NCBI RefSeq assembly: GCF_000974445.1
Contig: NZ_BBOJ01000001.1
Coordinates: 744,001-808,000 of the forward strand
Source: Lentzea aerocolonigenes
Lineage (GTDB): Bacteria > Actinomycetota > Actinomycetes > Mycobacteriales > Pseudonocardiaceae
Length of the DNA stretch: 64,000 bases
Direction: 5' to 3'
Shown: piece by piece, positions 44,701 to 53,501 of the stretch
Layout of the letters: every line of letters starts with the position of its first letter
Position numbering within the stretch: position 1 is the stretch's first letter
Notes under the pieces: model-generated
What the model saw: the letters and a program-made list of their open reading frames with translations, nothing else
What the model was told of the DNA's origin: nothing
The model's database searches: none
Program-made: the position numbers and the translations under genes

Positions 44701-45434
44701 AGCCAGCCGAGCGCCGCTGACACCTCGTCCGCTGCCCGCAGCACCCGCGGCCCCAACGCGATCAGCTCCGGCAACGAGTGCTCCATGGCGAGCGACGACG
44801 CCGAGAGCCCGCCGATCACCACCCCCGCGTGGTCACGCACGGCCGCGCCCACGCAGCGCACCCCGACCTCGTTCTCCTCGTCGTCCAACGCGAACCGCGA
44901 CCGCCGCACCCGCGCCAGCTGCGCCTTGAGCCGCGGCCCGGACGTGATCGTCTTCGGTGTCCGTCCCTGCAGTCCGGTGCGCCCGAGGAACGCGTCCAGT
45001 TCGGCGGGAGTGAGCGAGGCCAGCACCGCCTTGCCGATGGCGGTCCCGTGGGCCGGCAAAGACATGCCCAGACGGGACGCCATCCGGTAGGGCTTGTTGG
45101 CCTCGATCTTGTCGACGTAGACCAGTTCGTCGCCGTACAGCACGGCCAGGTGCACGGTGCACCCCGTGGATTCCTGCAGCGAGCGCAGGAAGGGCCGTGC
45201 GCGCTCCACCGTGTCGACGGGCCGGAGAACCTTGCCCGCGAGGGCGAGCACTCGCGGGCCGGTCAGGTAGCCGTCCGCTGTCGGTGTGGCGAAGCCCCGG
45301 TCCACCATCGTCTGCAGGAGGCGGTGGACCGTGGACTTCGGCAGGCCCGTGACCCGCGCGATGTCCGTGATGCGCGTGTGGTCGGCGAGGGCCTCCAGCA
45401 CGGCGAGCGTTTTTTCGACGGCGGTATCGGTCAT
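44697..45434 (-). CDS. IclR-family regulator of the uronate cluster
   Basis: 245 residues from ATG 45434 (ATGA overlap with kduD; GGAGG about 11 bases upstream). HTH: HTRITDIARVTGLPKSTVHR; effector domain with GCTVHLAVLYGDELVYVDKI and LPAHGTAIGKAVLA. Last gene of the kduI-kduD-iclR operon. It probably binds the GGAAC/GTTCC sites at 47037-47061 and releases them on binding a uronate-derived keto acid, as KdgR does (inference from the family). Confidence 0.9.
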   Translation of the reverse strand: MTDTAVEKTLAVLEALADHTRITDIARVTGLPKSTVHRLLQTMVDRGFATPTADGYLTGPRVLALAGKVLRPVDTVERARPFLRSLQESTGCTVHLAVLYGDELVYVDKIEANKPYRMASRLGMSLPAHGTAIGKAVLASLTPAELDAFLGRTGLQGRTPKTITSGPRLKAQLARVRRSRFALDDEENEVGVRCVGAAVRDHAGVVIGGLSASSLAMEHSLPELIALGPRVLRAADEVSAALGWL

Positions 45435-46156
45435 CTCGCCAGCCAGCCTCCATCGACCACCAGTACGTGTCCGGTCACATAATCGGACGCCGTGGACGAA
45501 AGGAACACCGCCGGGCCCACGAGATCTTCCGGCGTGCCCCAGCGGCCCGCCGGGATGCGGGTGCGGATGGCCGGCTCGCGGTCGGGGTCGGCACGGAGAG
45601 GGGCCGTGTTGTTGGTTTCGATGTAACCGGGTGCGATGGCGTTGACCTGCACGTTCGCCGCGGCCCACTCGTTGGCGAGCAGCTTTGTCATGCCGACCAG
45701 CGCGTGCTTCGAGGCCGTGTAGGCCGAGACCAGGATTCCGCCCTGGAACGACAGCAGCGACGCGATGTTCACGACCTTGCCGCTGCCCCGCGCCACCATC
45801 TGACGGCCGCAGAGCTTGGAGATCTCGAACGCCGAGTCGAGGTTGACCGCCATGACCCGTTGCCAGTCCGCCAGCGAGACGTCGACGGCCGCGCCGCGGT
45901 GGATGGTGCCGGCGTTGTTGACCAGGACGTCCACCCGGTGCTCCGCCAGGACCGGTGCCAGCGCGGGTTCGATCGACGCCGGGTCCGCCAGGTCCACCGA
46001 CACCGTCGCCACGGCCGGTGCCACGTCGGACAGGTCGCCGCGGCCCACCAGGATCAACGACGCTCCGGCCTCGTGCAGCCCGCGGGCGATGGCGCGGCCG
46101 ATGCCGGTGCGGGCGCCGGTCACCACCGCCGTTTTGCCGTCGAGGGAGAAGTTCAC
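45431..46156 (-). CDS. kduD: 2-deoxy-D-gluconate 3-dehydrogenase-type SDR
   Basis: 241 residues from GTG 46156 (GTGA overlap with kduI). Cofactor motif TGARTGIG, NNAG, catalytic Ser and YxxxK in SAYTASK, then IAPGYIETNNTAPLRAD as typical for KduD. Converts 2,5-diketo-3-deoxygluconate to 2-keto-3-deoxygluconate with NAD(P)H. Translationally coupled to kduI and iclR. Confidence 0.9.
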   Translation of the reverse strand: MNFSLDGKTAVVTGARTGIGRAIARGLHEAGASLILVGRGDLSDVAPAVATVSVDLADPASIEPALAPVLAEHRVDVLVNNAGTIHRGAAVDVSLADWQRVMAVNLDSAFEISKLCGRQMVARGSGKVVNIASLLSFQGGILVSAYTASKHALVGMTKLLANEWAAANVQVNAIAPGYIETNNTAPLRADPDREPAIRTRIPAGRWGTPEDLVGPAVFLSSTASDYVTGHVLVVDGGWLAR

Positions 46157-46980
46157 CGCAGCTCCGTCACGGCGACCGGGTCCATGTCGTCGTAGGCCTG
46201 GTTCTCGCCGCCCATGGCCCAGACGAACGTGTACGAGTGCGTTCCGGCTCCACTGTGGACGGACCACGACGGCGAGATCACGGCTTCCTCGTTGCGCACC
46301 ACGATGTTCCGGGTGTTCTGCGGTTCGCCGCAGAGGTGGATCACGCGGTGCTCCTCTGGCAGGTCGAAGTAGAGGTAGCACTCGGTGCGGCGGTCGTGGG
46401 TGTGCGGCGGCATGGTGTTCCAGACGCTGCCGGGAGCGAGCGAGGTGACGCCGAGGACCAACTGCGACGAGCGGATGCCGTCGGCGTGCACGAACTTGCG
46501 GATCTCGCGGACGTTCGCGGTGCTCTGGTCGCCCAGCTTCAGCACGTCGACCTCGTCGAAACGGGCCACGGCGGTGGGGAACGAGGCGTGCGAGGGCGTG
46601 GAGAAGAGGTAGAAGCGGGTGTCCTCGCCGGCGGCGTGGAACTCGACGTCGACGGCGCCCTGGCCGACGTACAGGCAGTCGCGCGTACCGAGTTCGTACT
46701 CGGTTCCGTCCACGGTAACCGTTCCGGAATTTCGGAGGGCGAGCACGGCGAGCTCACGCCGTTCGCAGAAATGCGCTGATCGCAGCGGGGGAGCGCTCTC
46801 GAGCTTGAGCGGCTGACCTGGTGACGGGGACGCTCCGCCGAGCACGATGCGGTCTTCGTGGGTGTAGACGGTCCGGATCTCGCCCGGTACGAACAGGTCG
46901 TCCACGAGGTAGTGCCGCCGCAACCCGTCCGTGTCGAGGTCCGGCAACTGAGCCGGATGGGTCGAGTGCCTGATTTGCAT
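46153..46980 (-). CDS. kduI: 5-dehydro-4-deoxy-D-glucuronate isomerase
   Basis: 275 residues. Cupin zinc site MPPHTHDRRTECYLYFD with a further His in WSVHSGAGTH. Length and sequence match KduI. It isomerises 4-deoxy-L-threo-5-hexosulose uronate, the ring-opened unsaturated uronate, to 2,5-diketo-3-deoxygluconate. First gene of the leftward operon, divergent from the permease. Confidence 0.95.
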   Translation of the reverse strand: MQIRHSTHPAQLPDLDTDGLRRHYLVDDLFVPGEIRTVYTHEDRIVLGGASPSPGQPLKLESAPPLRSAHFCERRELAVLALRNSGTVTVDGTEYELGTRDCLYVGQGAVDVEFHAAGEDTRFYLFSTPSHASFPTAVARFDEVDVLKLGDQSTANVREIRKFVHADGIRSSQLVLGVTSLAPGSVWNTMPPHTHDRRTECYLYFDLPEEHRVIHLCGEPQNTRNIVVRNEEAVISPSWSVHSGAGTHSYTFVWAMGGENQAYDDMDPVAVTELR

Positions 46981-47036
46981 CTGAGGATGCCTTCCGATCG
47001 GGGCGGCGGAGTGACACGATGTGCGCCGACCAACAT

Positions 47037-47061
47037 GGAACTACGTTCCGTGGAATGGAAC
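47037..47061. promoter_or_regulatory. Candidate IclR operator (three half-sites)
   Basis: GGAAC-TAC-GTTCC (47037-47049) is a perfect inverted repeat, and its right arm pairs again with GGAAC at 47057-47061 across seven bases. The site lies between divergent kduI and the permease gene, a typical IclR-type arrangement allowing control of both operons. Confidence 0.65.
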
Positions 47062-47113
47062 AAGCCTGAGGCCTCCACGCCGCCGGAGTTCAGGCTCAGG
47101 AAAGGCGGCCTTG

Positions 47114-48703
47114 GTGTACCAGCAGAATCCGAATCCGACAGGCTCGTTGTTCCTGTCGGCTCTGCTCGCGTTGATACCGCTCGTTGCCGTGCTCGTGCTG
47201 CTCGGCGGCCTCAAGTGGAAGGCTCATTGGGCTGGTCTGACCGCGCTCGTGCTCGCGATCGGCGTCGCGATCTTCGGCTACTCGATGCCGCTCGGCCAGG
47301 CGCTCAACTCGGCGGCGTTCGGCGCGGCGACCAGCGTGCTCGTGGTCCTGTGGATCACGTTCAACGCCATCTGGATCTACAACCTCACCGTCCACAGCGG
47401 ACACTTCGCCGTGCTGCGGCGGTCGTTCAGCTCGATCTCGGACGACCAGCGCGTGCAGGCGATCGTCATCGCGTTCTCGTTCGGCGCGCTGCTCGAAGCT
47501 CTGGCGGGCGGCGGCGGTCCCGTGGCGATCTGCTCGGTCATGTTGATCGCTCTCGGCGTCGACCCGATGAAGGCGGTGGCGCTGGCGTTGATCGCCGACA
47601 CCGCGCCGGTCGCGTTCGGCGGCATGGGCAACCCGATCACGGTGCTGAACACCGTCACCGGACTGCCTGCCGACACGTTCGGTGCGATGACCGGTCGTCA
47701 GGTGCCGTTCCTGGCGATGCTCGTGCCGTTCGTGCTGATCTTCGTGGTGGACGGCAGGCGCGGCTTCAAGCAGGCGTGGCCCGCTGCCCTGGTGGCAGGC
47801 GGCTCGTTCGCTCTGACGCAGTACCTGGTCTCGAACTTCTGGTCCTACAAGCTCTGCGACATCATCGCGGCCGTCGTCTCGGTGCTCGCGGTGATCGCGC
47901 TGGCGCGGGTCTGGCAGCCGGAACGTTCGATCCCACCGGTCATCGCGGGTGGCTCGACGACGGACTCGCGGCGTGACGTGATCACGGCGTTCAGCCCGTA
48001 CGCGATCATCGTGGTGATCTTCTCGATCGCGCAGATCGTGCCGGTGAAGAAGTTCCTCGACTCGCTGACCTACAAGTTCCTGTGGCCGGGCATGCACCTG
48101 ACGAACGCGTCCGGCAAGCCGATCAAGGTCGAGTACGCGCTGAACTGGGCGTCCGCGACGGGTTCGCTGCTGTTCCTGTCCGGCCTGATCACGTTGGTGC
48201 TGCTCGGGATCAGCGCGCGGAAGGGCCTGGAGATCTACGGCCAGACGATCAGGCAGTTCAGCTGGGCGATCCTGGCGATCCTCGCGGTGTTCTCGCTGTC
48301 GTACGTCATGAACTACTCGGGCCAGATCACGACACTGGGCCTGTGGCTCGCGGGGACCGGCGCGTTCTTCGCGTTCCTGTCGCCGGTCGTCGGCTGGTTC
48401 GGCGTCGCGATCACCGGCACGGACGCGGGCTCCAACGCGTTGTTCGGCGGCCTCCAGGTCACCGCGGCGCAGCAGCTCGGCACGTCCCCGTTCCTGTTCG
48501 GCGCCTCGAACAGCTCAGGTGGCGTGATGGCGAAGATGATCTCGCCGCAGAACCTGGCGATCGGCACCGCCGCGGCGGGTCTCGTCGGCCGCGAAGGAGA
48601 CCTGTTCCGCAAGGTCTTCGGCTGGAGCCTGTTGCTGCTGCTGGCGATGTGCGTGATCGCGTACCTGCAGTCCACGCCGGTGCTCGGATGGATGGTGCCA
48701 TGA
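47114..48703 (+). CDS. LctP-family permease, probably uronate transporter
   Basis: 529 residues from GTG with AGGAAAGG eight bases upstream. About 13 TM helices. LEALAGGGGPVAICSVML and APVAFGGMGNPITVLNTVTGLP are the hallmark of L-lactate permease proteins, and TDAGSNALFGGLQVTAAQQLG is conserved near the end. In this setting the cargo is likely the unsaturated uronate or its keto form rather than lactate (inference from operon). Overlaps the GH88 gene by ATGA. Confidence 0.88.
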   Translation: MYQQNPNPTGSLFLSALLALIPLVAVLVLLGGLKWKAHWAGLTALVLAIGVAIFGYSMPLGQALNSAAFGAATSVLVVLWITFNAIWIYNLTVHSGHFAVLRRSFSSISDDQRVQAIVIAFSFGALLEALAGGGGPVAICSVMLIALGVDPMKAVALALIADTAPVAFGGMGNPITVLNTVTGLPADTFGAMTGRQVPFLAMLVPFVLIFVVDGRRGFKQAWPAALVAGGSFALTQYLVSNFWSYKLCDIIAAVVSVLAVIALARVWQPERSIPPVIAGGSTTDSRRDVITAFSPYAIIVVIFSIAQIVPVKKFLDSLTYKFLWPGMHLTNASGKPIKVEYALNWASATGSLLFLSGLITLVLLGISARKGLEIYGQTIRQFSWAILAILAVFSLSYVMNYSGQITTLGLWLAGTGAFFAFLSPVVGWFGVAITGTDAGSNALFGGLQVTAAQQLGTSPFLFGASNSSGGVMAKMISPQNLAIGTAAAGLVGREGDLFRKVFGWSLLLLLAMCVIAYLQSTPVLGWMVP

Positions 48704-49881
48704 CGTTCACTCGCAGAACCCTGCTCGGTGCGGCCGGGGCTGTCGCGGTTCTTCCGGGAGAGGCTTCGGCTTCGGGGCGGCTCTTCCGCGAGTCGCTGGA
48801 CTACGCGCTCGGGAAGCTGAGGCAGGTGGCGCCGAACGTCACCTCGTTCCCGGAGGAGACGAAGTTCGAGAAGTGGACCTACGTCAACTCCGGCGGCTGG
48901 GTCGGCGGTTTCTGGCCCGGCATGCACTGGCTCGCGTTCCTGGACAGCGGCGACGAGCAGTTCAAGGCGTGGGCCGTGGAGTCGGCGCTGAGGCTGTCCC
49001 CGCGGCGCACCGACACGTCGATCCACGACCTCGGCTTCCTGTTCTACCCGTCGTGGGTGACCGCGTACCGGCTGACCGGGGACGCGTCCTGGCGTGACGG
49101 CGCGGTGCAGGCCGCGTCGTCGTTGATCCAGCGCTACAACGAGAAGGGCCGCTTCATCAGGGCGTGGGGAGCGCTCGGGACGCCCGCGAACGCCGGCCGC
49201 GCGATCATGGACACGATGATGAACCTCGACCTGCTGACGTTCGCGTCCGAGCAGACGGGGGAGTCGCGGTTCCTGGACGTCGCGGTGGCGCACGCCTTGA
49301 CGACTCGTGCGAAGTTCATCCGGCCGGACGGCTCCACGCCGCACGTCTTCGACTTCAACCCCGACACCGGCGAGGACATCGGGCCCAACACGAACCAGGG
49401 CTACAGCCCGACGTCGTGCTGGTCGCGTGGTCAGGCTTGGGGCATCTACGGGTTCACGACGATGTACCGGCGTACTCGGCGTCGTGAGTTCCTCGAGGCT
49501 GCGCGAAAACTCGCCGACTTCGCCCTGGACGCCCTTACACCGGACCACGTTCCGGTGTGGGACTACCGCTCACCGTTGGCGCCCAACGACGTCAAGGACT
49601 CGTCGGCGGGCGCCATCATGGCGTGCGGTCTGCTGGACCTGGCCGTCGCGTCTGGCCGGTTGTCGTACCGGGTGGCCGCGCTGCGCATCCTGGATGCGTT
49701 GTGCCGCACGTGTTTGACCACCCGGTCCGAGCGGCACGAGGCGATCCTGGCGCGCGGCACCCGCAACCGCCGCACGGAGGTCGGCATCGAGGTCTCGTTG
49801 CCCTACGGCGACTACTACCTCATGGAAGCGTTGCTCAGGGTTCTGAAACCTCGGGAGATTTCGCGCGCGATCGGCCTCTGA
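48700..49881 (+). CDS. GH88 unsaturated glucuronyl hydrolase, Tat-exported
   Basis: 393 residues. Twin-arginine signal TRRTLLGAAGAVAVL. GH88 (alpha/alpha)6 barrel with aspartates D110 in IHDLGF and D171 in IMDTMMNLD, spaced 61 residues like the catalytic D88/D149 pair of Bacillus UGL. It hydrates the double bond of unsaturated uronyl oligosaccharides left by polysaccharide lyases, releasing the free uronate. No lyase is in the window. Its 3' end overlaps a convergent gene by 47 bases. Confidence 0.93.
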   Translation: MTFTRRTLLGAAGAVAVLPGEASASGRLFRESLDYALGKLRQVAPNVTSFPEETKFEKWTYVNSGGWVGGFWPGMHWLAFLDSGDEQFKAWAVESALRLSPRRTDTSIHDLGFLFYPSWVTAYRLTGDASWRDGAVQAASSLIQRYNEKGRFIRAWGALGTPANAGRAIMDTMMNLDLLTFASEQTGESRFLDVAVAHALTTRAKFIRPDGSTPHVFDFNPDTGEDIGPNTNQGYSPTSCWSRGQAWGIYGFTTMYRRTRRREFLEAARKLADFALDALTPDHVPVWDYRSPLAPNDVKDSSAGAIMACGLLDLAVASGRLSYRVAALRILDALCRTCLTTRSERHEAILARGTRNRRTEVGIEVSLPYGDYYLMEALLRVLKPREISRAIGL

Positions 49882-51196
49882 CCGGCAGCGCCGCGAAGAT
49901 CACGACACCCGCGAGCAGCAGTCCCGTGCCGGTCCAGAACAGCGGAACCGACTGGTACGCGGCGTTGGTGTAGGCGAGCGGCGGTGCCTTCTTGGGAGGC
50001 GCCGCCGGCCCGCCCGGTTCCTGCGTCTGGGGAGGCTGCGCGGTTGCGCAGACCACGCCGCCCTGCGGTGCCGCGGCCCGCACGATCTGCTCGCCCAGCG
50101 AGATCTGCGCGAGCGCCGTCGGCAGGTTCGGGAGCTTCAGCTTGTCCGTCGGCAGGAGCTGGACGTCGAGCATCCGCGCCGTCGCCCCGAGCTGGAACCC
50201 GCTGAACCCGTTGCCGCTGAAGCTCGCCTTCTTCTCGTTGAGCCCGGCGACCTGCAGCCTGACGACGACCAGGTCCAGCAGCAGCGGCACGTCCAGTGCC
50301 GGGTGCGCGGCGTCCAGCGTGCCGAGCTCCTTGCCGTTCTGGCTGACCTTCAGCACCGGCGCGGTGTAGGTGATCTTCGACGTCTTCTCGTCCCCGGTGG
50401 CCGTCGCCGTGAGCGTGGGCGGGCTGGCGACGTCGATCTTGATCCCGCCCGCGAGCTCGACGCTCACCGCGCGCATGGTCGACGTCGACTCGACGGCCTT
50501 GTTCTTCGAGCCGGGCAGATCCACCAGCCGGACCTGCGAGTTCGCCTCGAACGTGTCAGGGATGCTGATCAGGCTCTTGGACGGCAACGGCACCTCGGCC
50601 GGCAACGCGCTCAGAACCTCGAGCCCCGCGAGGGAGGTCTTCGCCGTCGCGAGCGGACTGACGCACGGCCCGAGCTTCTCGTCCCACCGCGCGTGCACGC
50701 TGCCGTTGAGCAGCCGGAGCTTCCCGAGCGGCGTCTCGGGAATCGGCAGCCCGCCGTTGGCCGGCTGCGGGTTGTCCGGAATCGCCGTCTGCACGAGCGT
50801 GCCCGGCGACTGCGGCGACCGCCCGCCCACCGCGAACCCGAACGGACTGGCCTGCGTGACCACCCGCTCGGTGCTCAGGAACGCCTCGGTGTTGACCTGC
50901 GCACTGGCGAGCCCCAGCCCGAACTCGGTGACCGACTGCTTCGGCAGCTGCTCGCTCAGCCCGGGAAGGATCGTGTTGGTGGGCACCCCCTGCGGCCCGA
51001 GCCGGACCACGCTGAGCCCGGTCCCCGCATCCCCCACGGCGTGCGCGAGCGACTGAGGCCCGTTCGGCGCCGACGCGGGTGGCTGGTTCGGGTCACGCGG
51101 GCCCGGCACCGGTGTAGTCGGCGGCTGCGCGAGCGCGGGCGCTGCGACGAGCGCGAGCATCAACCCTGCCAGCGGCACGGACAACGTGCGGCGCAT
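49835..51196 (-). CDS. Secreted, C-terminally anchored surface protein
   Basis: 453 residues. Signal peptide (MRRTLSVPLAGLMLALVAAPALA), a Pro-rich segment, a long beta-rich domain, a Pro/Gln-rich linker near 400, then one TM helix (FWTGTGLLLAGVVIFAALP) and a basic tail (RGRSRAK). The layout is that of actinobacterial cell-surface proteins; there is no LPxTG motif. Function unknown. Confidence 0.8.
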   Translation of the reverse strand: MRRTLSVPLAGLMLALVAAPALAQPPTTPVPGPRDPNQPPASAPNGPQSLAHAVGDAGTGLSVVRLGPQGVPTNTILPGLSEQLPKQSVTEFGLGLASAQVNTEAFLSTERVVTQASPFGFAVGGRSPQSPGTLVQTAIPDNPQPANGGLPIPETPLGKLRLLNGSVHARWDEKLGPCVSPLATAKTSLAGLEVLSALPAEVPLPSKSLISIPDTFEANSQVRLVDLPGSKNKAVESTSTMRAVSVELAGGIKIDVASPPTLTATATGDEKTSKITYTAPVLKVSQNGKELGTLDAAHPALDVPLLLDLVVVRLQVAGLNEKKASFSGNGFSGFQLGATARMLDVQLLPTDKLKLPNLPTALAQISLGEQIVRAAAPQGGVVCATAQPPQTQEPGGPAAPPKKAPPLAYTNAAYQSVPLFWTGTGLLLAGVVIFAALPVRGRSRAKSPEVSEP

Positions 51197-51287
51197 GAAC
51201 CACTCCTCGGCGGTCAGGACGTGGTGACATCGGTCACGGTCCGTACAACGAAGGCGACCCCCGTGAGTGACGGGTCTTCGGACCCGC

Positions 51288-51293
51288 TATAGT
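51288..51293 (+). promoter_or_regulatory. -10 box of tRNA-Thr
   Basis: TATAGT lies 11 bases before the mature 5' end of the tRNA. Confidence 0.45.
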
Positions 51294-51304
51294 TATCGCG
51301 TCTC

Positions 51305-51378
51305 GCCGCCTTAGCTCAGTCGGCCAGAGCGGCTCACTCGTAATGAGCAGGTCGTCGGTTCGATTCCGACAGGCGGCT
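51305..51378 (+). tRNA. tRNA-Thr (anticodon CGT)
   Basis: Acceptor GCCGCCT pairs with AGGCGGC (51371-51377), discriminator T. D-arm GCTC-AGTCGGCCA-GAGC, anticodon stem GCTCA/TGAGC with loop CTCGTAA, T-arm GTCGG-TTCGATT-CCGAC. CCA is not encoded. A strong terminator follows. Confidence 0.95.
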
Positions 51379-51389
51379 CGGTGAGACGG

Positions 51390-51420
51390 AAGGGCCAGGT
51401 CACTCGCTGACCTGGCCCTT
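51390..51420 (+). terminator. Terminator after tRNA-Thr
   Basis: A 13-bp perfect stem, AAGGGCCAGGTCA with TGACCTGGCCCTT around CTCGC, then CCTCTGTTT. Confidence 0.88.
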
Positions 51421-51662
51421 CCTCTGTTTAGCGTTCGCCAAGCCTGCGCGTGAACGGCGGACTAAGCTCGCGCGTATCCGGTGGAAGACGCAGTCACCAG
51501 GCGCTTCCGCGGGGTCACCTGAGGTGAGTTCGGACCGGGTGGATAACATCGCCGACCTTCGCGCGATCAGTCCACCGAGGGCCGGACGAGCCTCCACTGT
51601 CGTCTGGTGCGGTGGTGACCGGATTGCGCTTCACCTCGTGGCCAGAAGGAGGAACGCACACC

Positions 51663-51698
51663 ATGTCGTACACGGGCGGCGAGAACGGCGACAAGTGA
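51663..51698 (+). CDS. Tiny ORF (11 codons) with strong Shine-Dalgarno
   Basis: Encodes MSYTGGENGDK after AAGGAGGAA with an 8-base gap. GATAAC at about 51541 could be a distant -10 box. A hairpin with T-run follows at 51731. It resembles the two tiny units in the mobile element in size, glycine content, ribosome site and terminator, but it is in the chromosomal part and less glycine-rich. It may be a leader or regulatory peptide. No family known to me. Confidence 0.4.
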   Translation: MSYTGGENGDK

Positions 51699-51730
51699 GT
51701 CGCTGACCTGGGCTTTGTGCCCCGTCAGGG

Positions 51731-51768
51731 GGCCTGCACGGTCAGGTGAGGCTTGTGCAGGCCGTTTT
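51731..51768 (+). terminator. Terminator between tiny ORF and convergent gene
   Basis: GGCCTGCAC pairs with GTGCAGGCC (51755-51763) across a 15-base loop and is followed by GTTTT. Its end touches the stop codon of the minus-strand gene. Confidence 0.6.
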
Positions 51769-52636
51769 ACCTCTGAAGTTCCAGCAGCATGCCGGCCCGG
51801 CGGTTCGCCGGCAGGTTGTTGATGGCCAGCTTGATCTCGACGCGGCCGGCGTCGGTCCGCCTGGTGATTTCGAAGTCGTCGCGGATCCGGTTGAGCGCGA
51901 TCACGTCCCAGTGGACGTCGACTCCCGGTGGCAGGACGATTGTGTAGGTCGCCCGTTCGACCGGTTGCCGGAAGTAGAAGGTGAATGGATCCGGCTTCTT
52001 GGCGACCATCAGCGGAACGCACTTCTTCGGCCAGGTCCACTCCATTTTCAGGCGTATTTCGCTGTCCACTTCGGCAGGGGAGTGGAAATGGGACACCATG
52101 TCGAGCTTGCCGTCCGCGCTCCAATGTGACGTGACGAGGAAGCTCGGGCCCATCGTTCCGTCCACCAACAGGCTGCGCACTTTCGCGTTGACCAGCTTCT
52201 GGATCGACTTGGGCTGGTTCCACCCCGGACCGAACCGCAGCCGGAAGAACCTCGCCTCGGCGTTGCGGATCATGGCGTTCACCGTGATGAACTCCTGCGT
52301 GTCCCCGTTGGCCTCGATCACGGCCACCTGCTCCCAGACCTTGATGTCGAACTGGCTGGGCTGCAGTTCCATCAACATGTAGGAGTACTTGGACAGCAGT
52401 GCGCGGTACTCGCGCGACTCCGCGTCGAACTTCGCGACGCGGCCCGTCAGATACCCCAGCAGCAGGAGCGTCAGCACGATCGCGCCGATCACGAACGTCG
52501 TGCGAATGGCCACCGAGCCGAACAGCGTGGACAATACGGCGCCGAACGCGACCAGGCCGAGCAGTCCCTTGACGAAGCCGACCGCTCCTTCTTCCTGCAG
52601 GAATTTCTCCAGCCACTGCGCGAACGACTTCAGCAA
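51767..52636 (-). CDS. Two-TM protein with beta-rich soluble domain
   Basis: 289 residues. Two hydrophobic helices (about 19-41 and 45-64) are followed by RVAKFDAESREYRALLSKYSY and a 200-residue soluble domain with many beta strands, ending AINNLPANRRAGMLLELQR. The general plan resembles the two-TM protein at 4718-5845, but I could not see real sequence similarity. Unknown function. Confidence 0.75.
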   Translation of the reverse strand: MLKSFAQWLEKFLQEEGAVGFVKGLLGLVAFGAVLSTLFGSVAIRTTFVIGAIVLTLLLLGYLTGRVAKFDAESREYRALLSKYSYMLMELQPSQFDIKVWEQVAVIEANGDTQEFITVNAMIRNAEARFFRLRFGPGWNQPKSIQKLVNAKVRSLLVDGTMGPSFLVTSHWSADGKLDMVSHFHSPAEVDSEIRLKMEWTWPKKCVPLMVAKKPDPFTFYFRQPVERATYTIVLPPGVDVHWDVIALNRIRDDFEITRRTDAGRVEIKLAINNLPANRRAGMLLELQR

Positions 52637-52770
52637 CCCCGTCCACCCCTCTTGCTCGGCCGCACGTGCCGGACTGATCAGGGTAGCTCTGGTGTGTCCG
52701 ACCCGTCATCGAAGTTGGTACGAATGGGTGGAGCAGCTCAATTGTCAATCAATTGGCATTGTTTCCAGGG

Positions 52771-53436
52771 TTATGTCGCAGGGGGTGTGTCACAGGTGGC
52801 GAGTGCCTTCTCCAGCGCCGACCGTTCCGCCGGAGCCACGCTCAACCCGTAGGCCGCCTTCACCGTCACGTAGATCCGCCCGTACGAACACGCGTACGCC
52901 GCACTGGGCGGCATCCACTCGTCCGGCGTCTTGTCGCCCTTCGACTGGTTGACGCTGCCGGTCACCGCCACCAGGTTCCGCAGGTCGTTCGCCGCCGCCA
53001 CCCGCTTCTCCTGCGGCCACCCGGCGGCTCCGCTGCGCCACATCTCGGCGAGCGGCACCACGTGGTCGATCTGGATCTTCGACACGCTGGTCACCCGCGA
53101 GCCGGTGTACGGGTCGTCGAGCGTGCCCGACTGCACGCCGCACCGGCCCGGCTTGCGCTGCACGTCCGCCAGGTCGCGGGCCAGCACCTGGCTGCGCTGG
53201 TCGCAGCCGTCGCCGTCGGTGTCGAACCACGGCTGCCCGAACACGCACGCGCCCTTGTCGCAGTCGCGCGAGTACCCGTCGAGGCGGCCCGGCGCGGCGA
53301 GGGGGAGCGCGGCGAGCGAGGTGCGCGCGGCCGGGGCGTCGAGGGTTCCCTCCGGCACGCGGTTCAGTTGCGGGCCGGGGGAAAGAGGTATCGCGGAACA
53401 GCCGGTCAGCAGGATGATCAGCAACAACCACCGCAT
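52771..53436 (-). CDS. Secreted HNH nuclease-like lipoprotein
   Basis: 221 residues with lipobox LTGC (Cys13). The HNH/DUF1524 core is IDHVVPLAEMWRSGAAGW, NDLRNLVAV, NQSKGDKTPDEWMPP. CDKGACVFGQPWFDTDGDGC before it may form a disulphide or metal loop. Proteins of this type are common secreted nucleases of actinobacteria, thought to degrade DNA outside the cell. Confidence 0.85.
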   Translation of the reverse strand: MRWLLLIILLTGCSAIPLSPGPQLNRVPEGTLDAPAARTSLAALPLAAPGRLDGYSRDCDKGACVFGQPWFDTDGDGCDQRSQVLARDLADVQRKPGRCGVQSGTLDDPYTGSRVTSVSKIQIDHVVPLAEMWRSGAAGWPQEKRVAAANDLRNLVAVTGSVNQSKGDKTPDEWMPPSAAYACSYGRIYVTVKAAYGLSVAPAERSALEKALATCDTPPAT

Positions 53437-53501
53437 GGAAAGGGCTTACCCGGCACAACCTGCCGTCATGGCCGCCCAACGGCGCAACTTCCGGGGGACA
53501 G

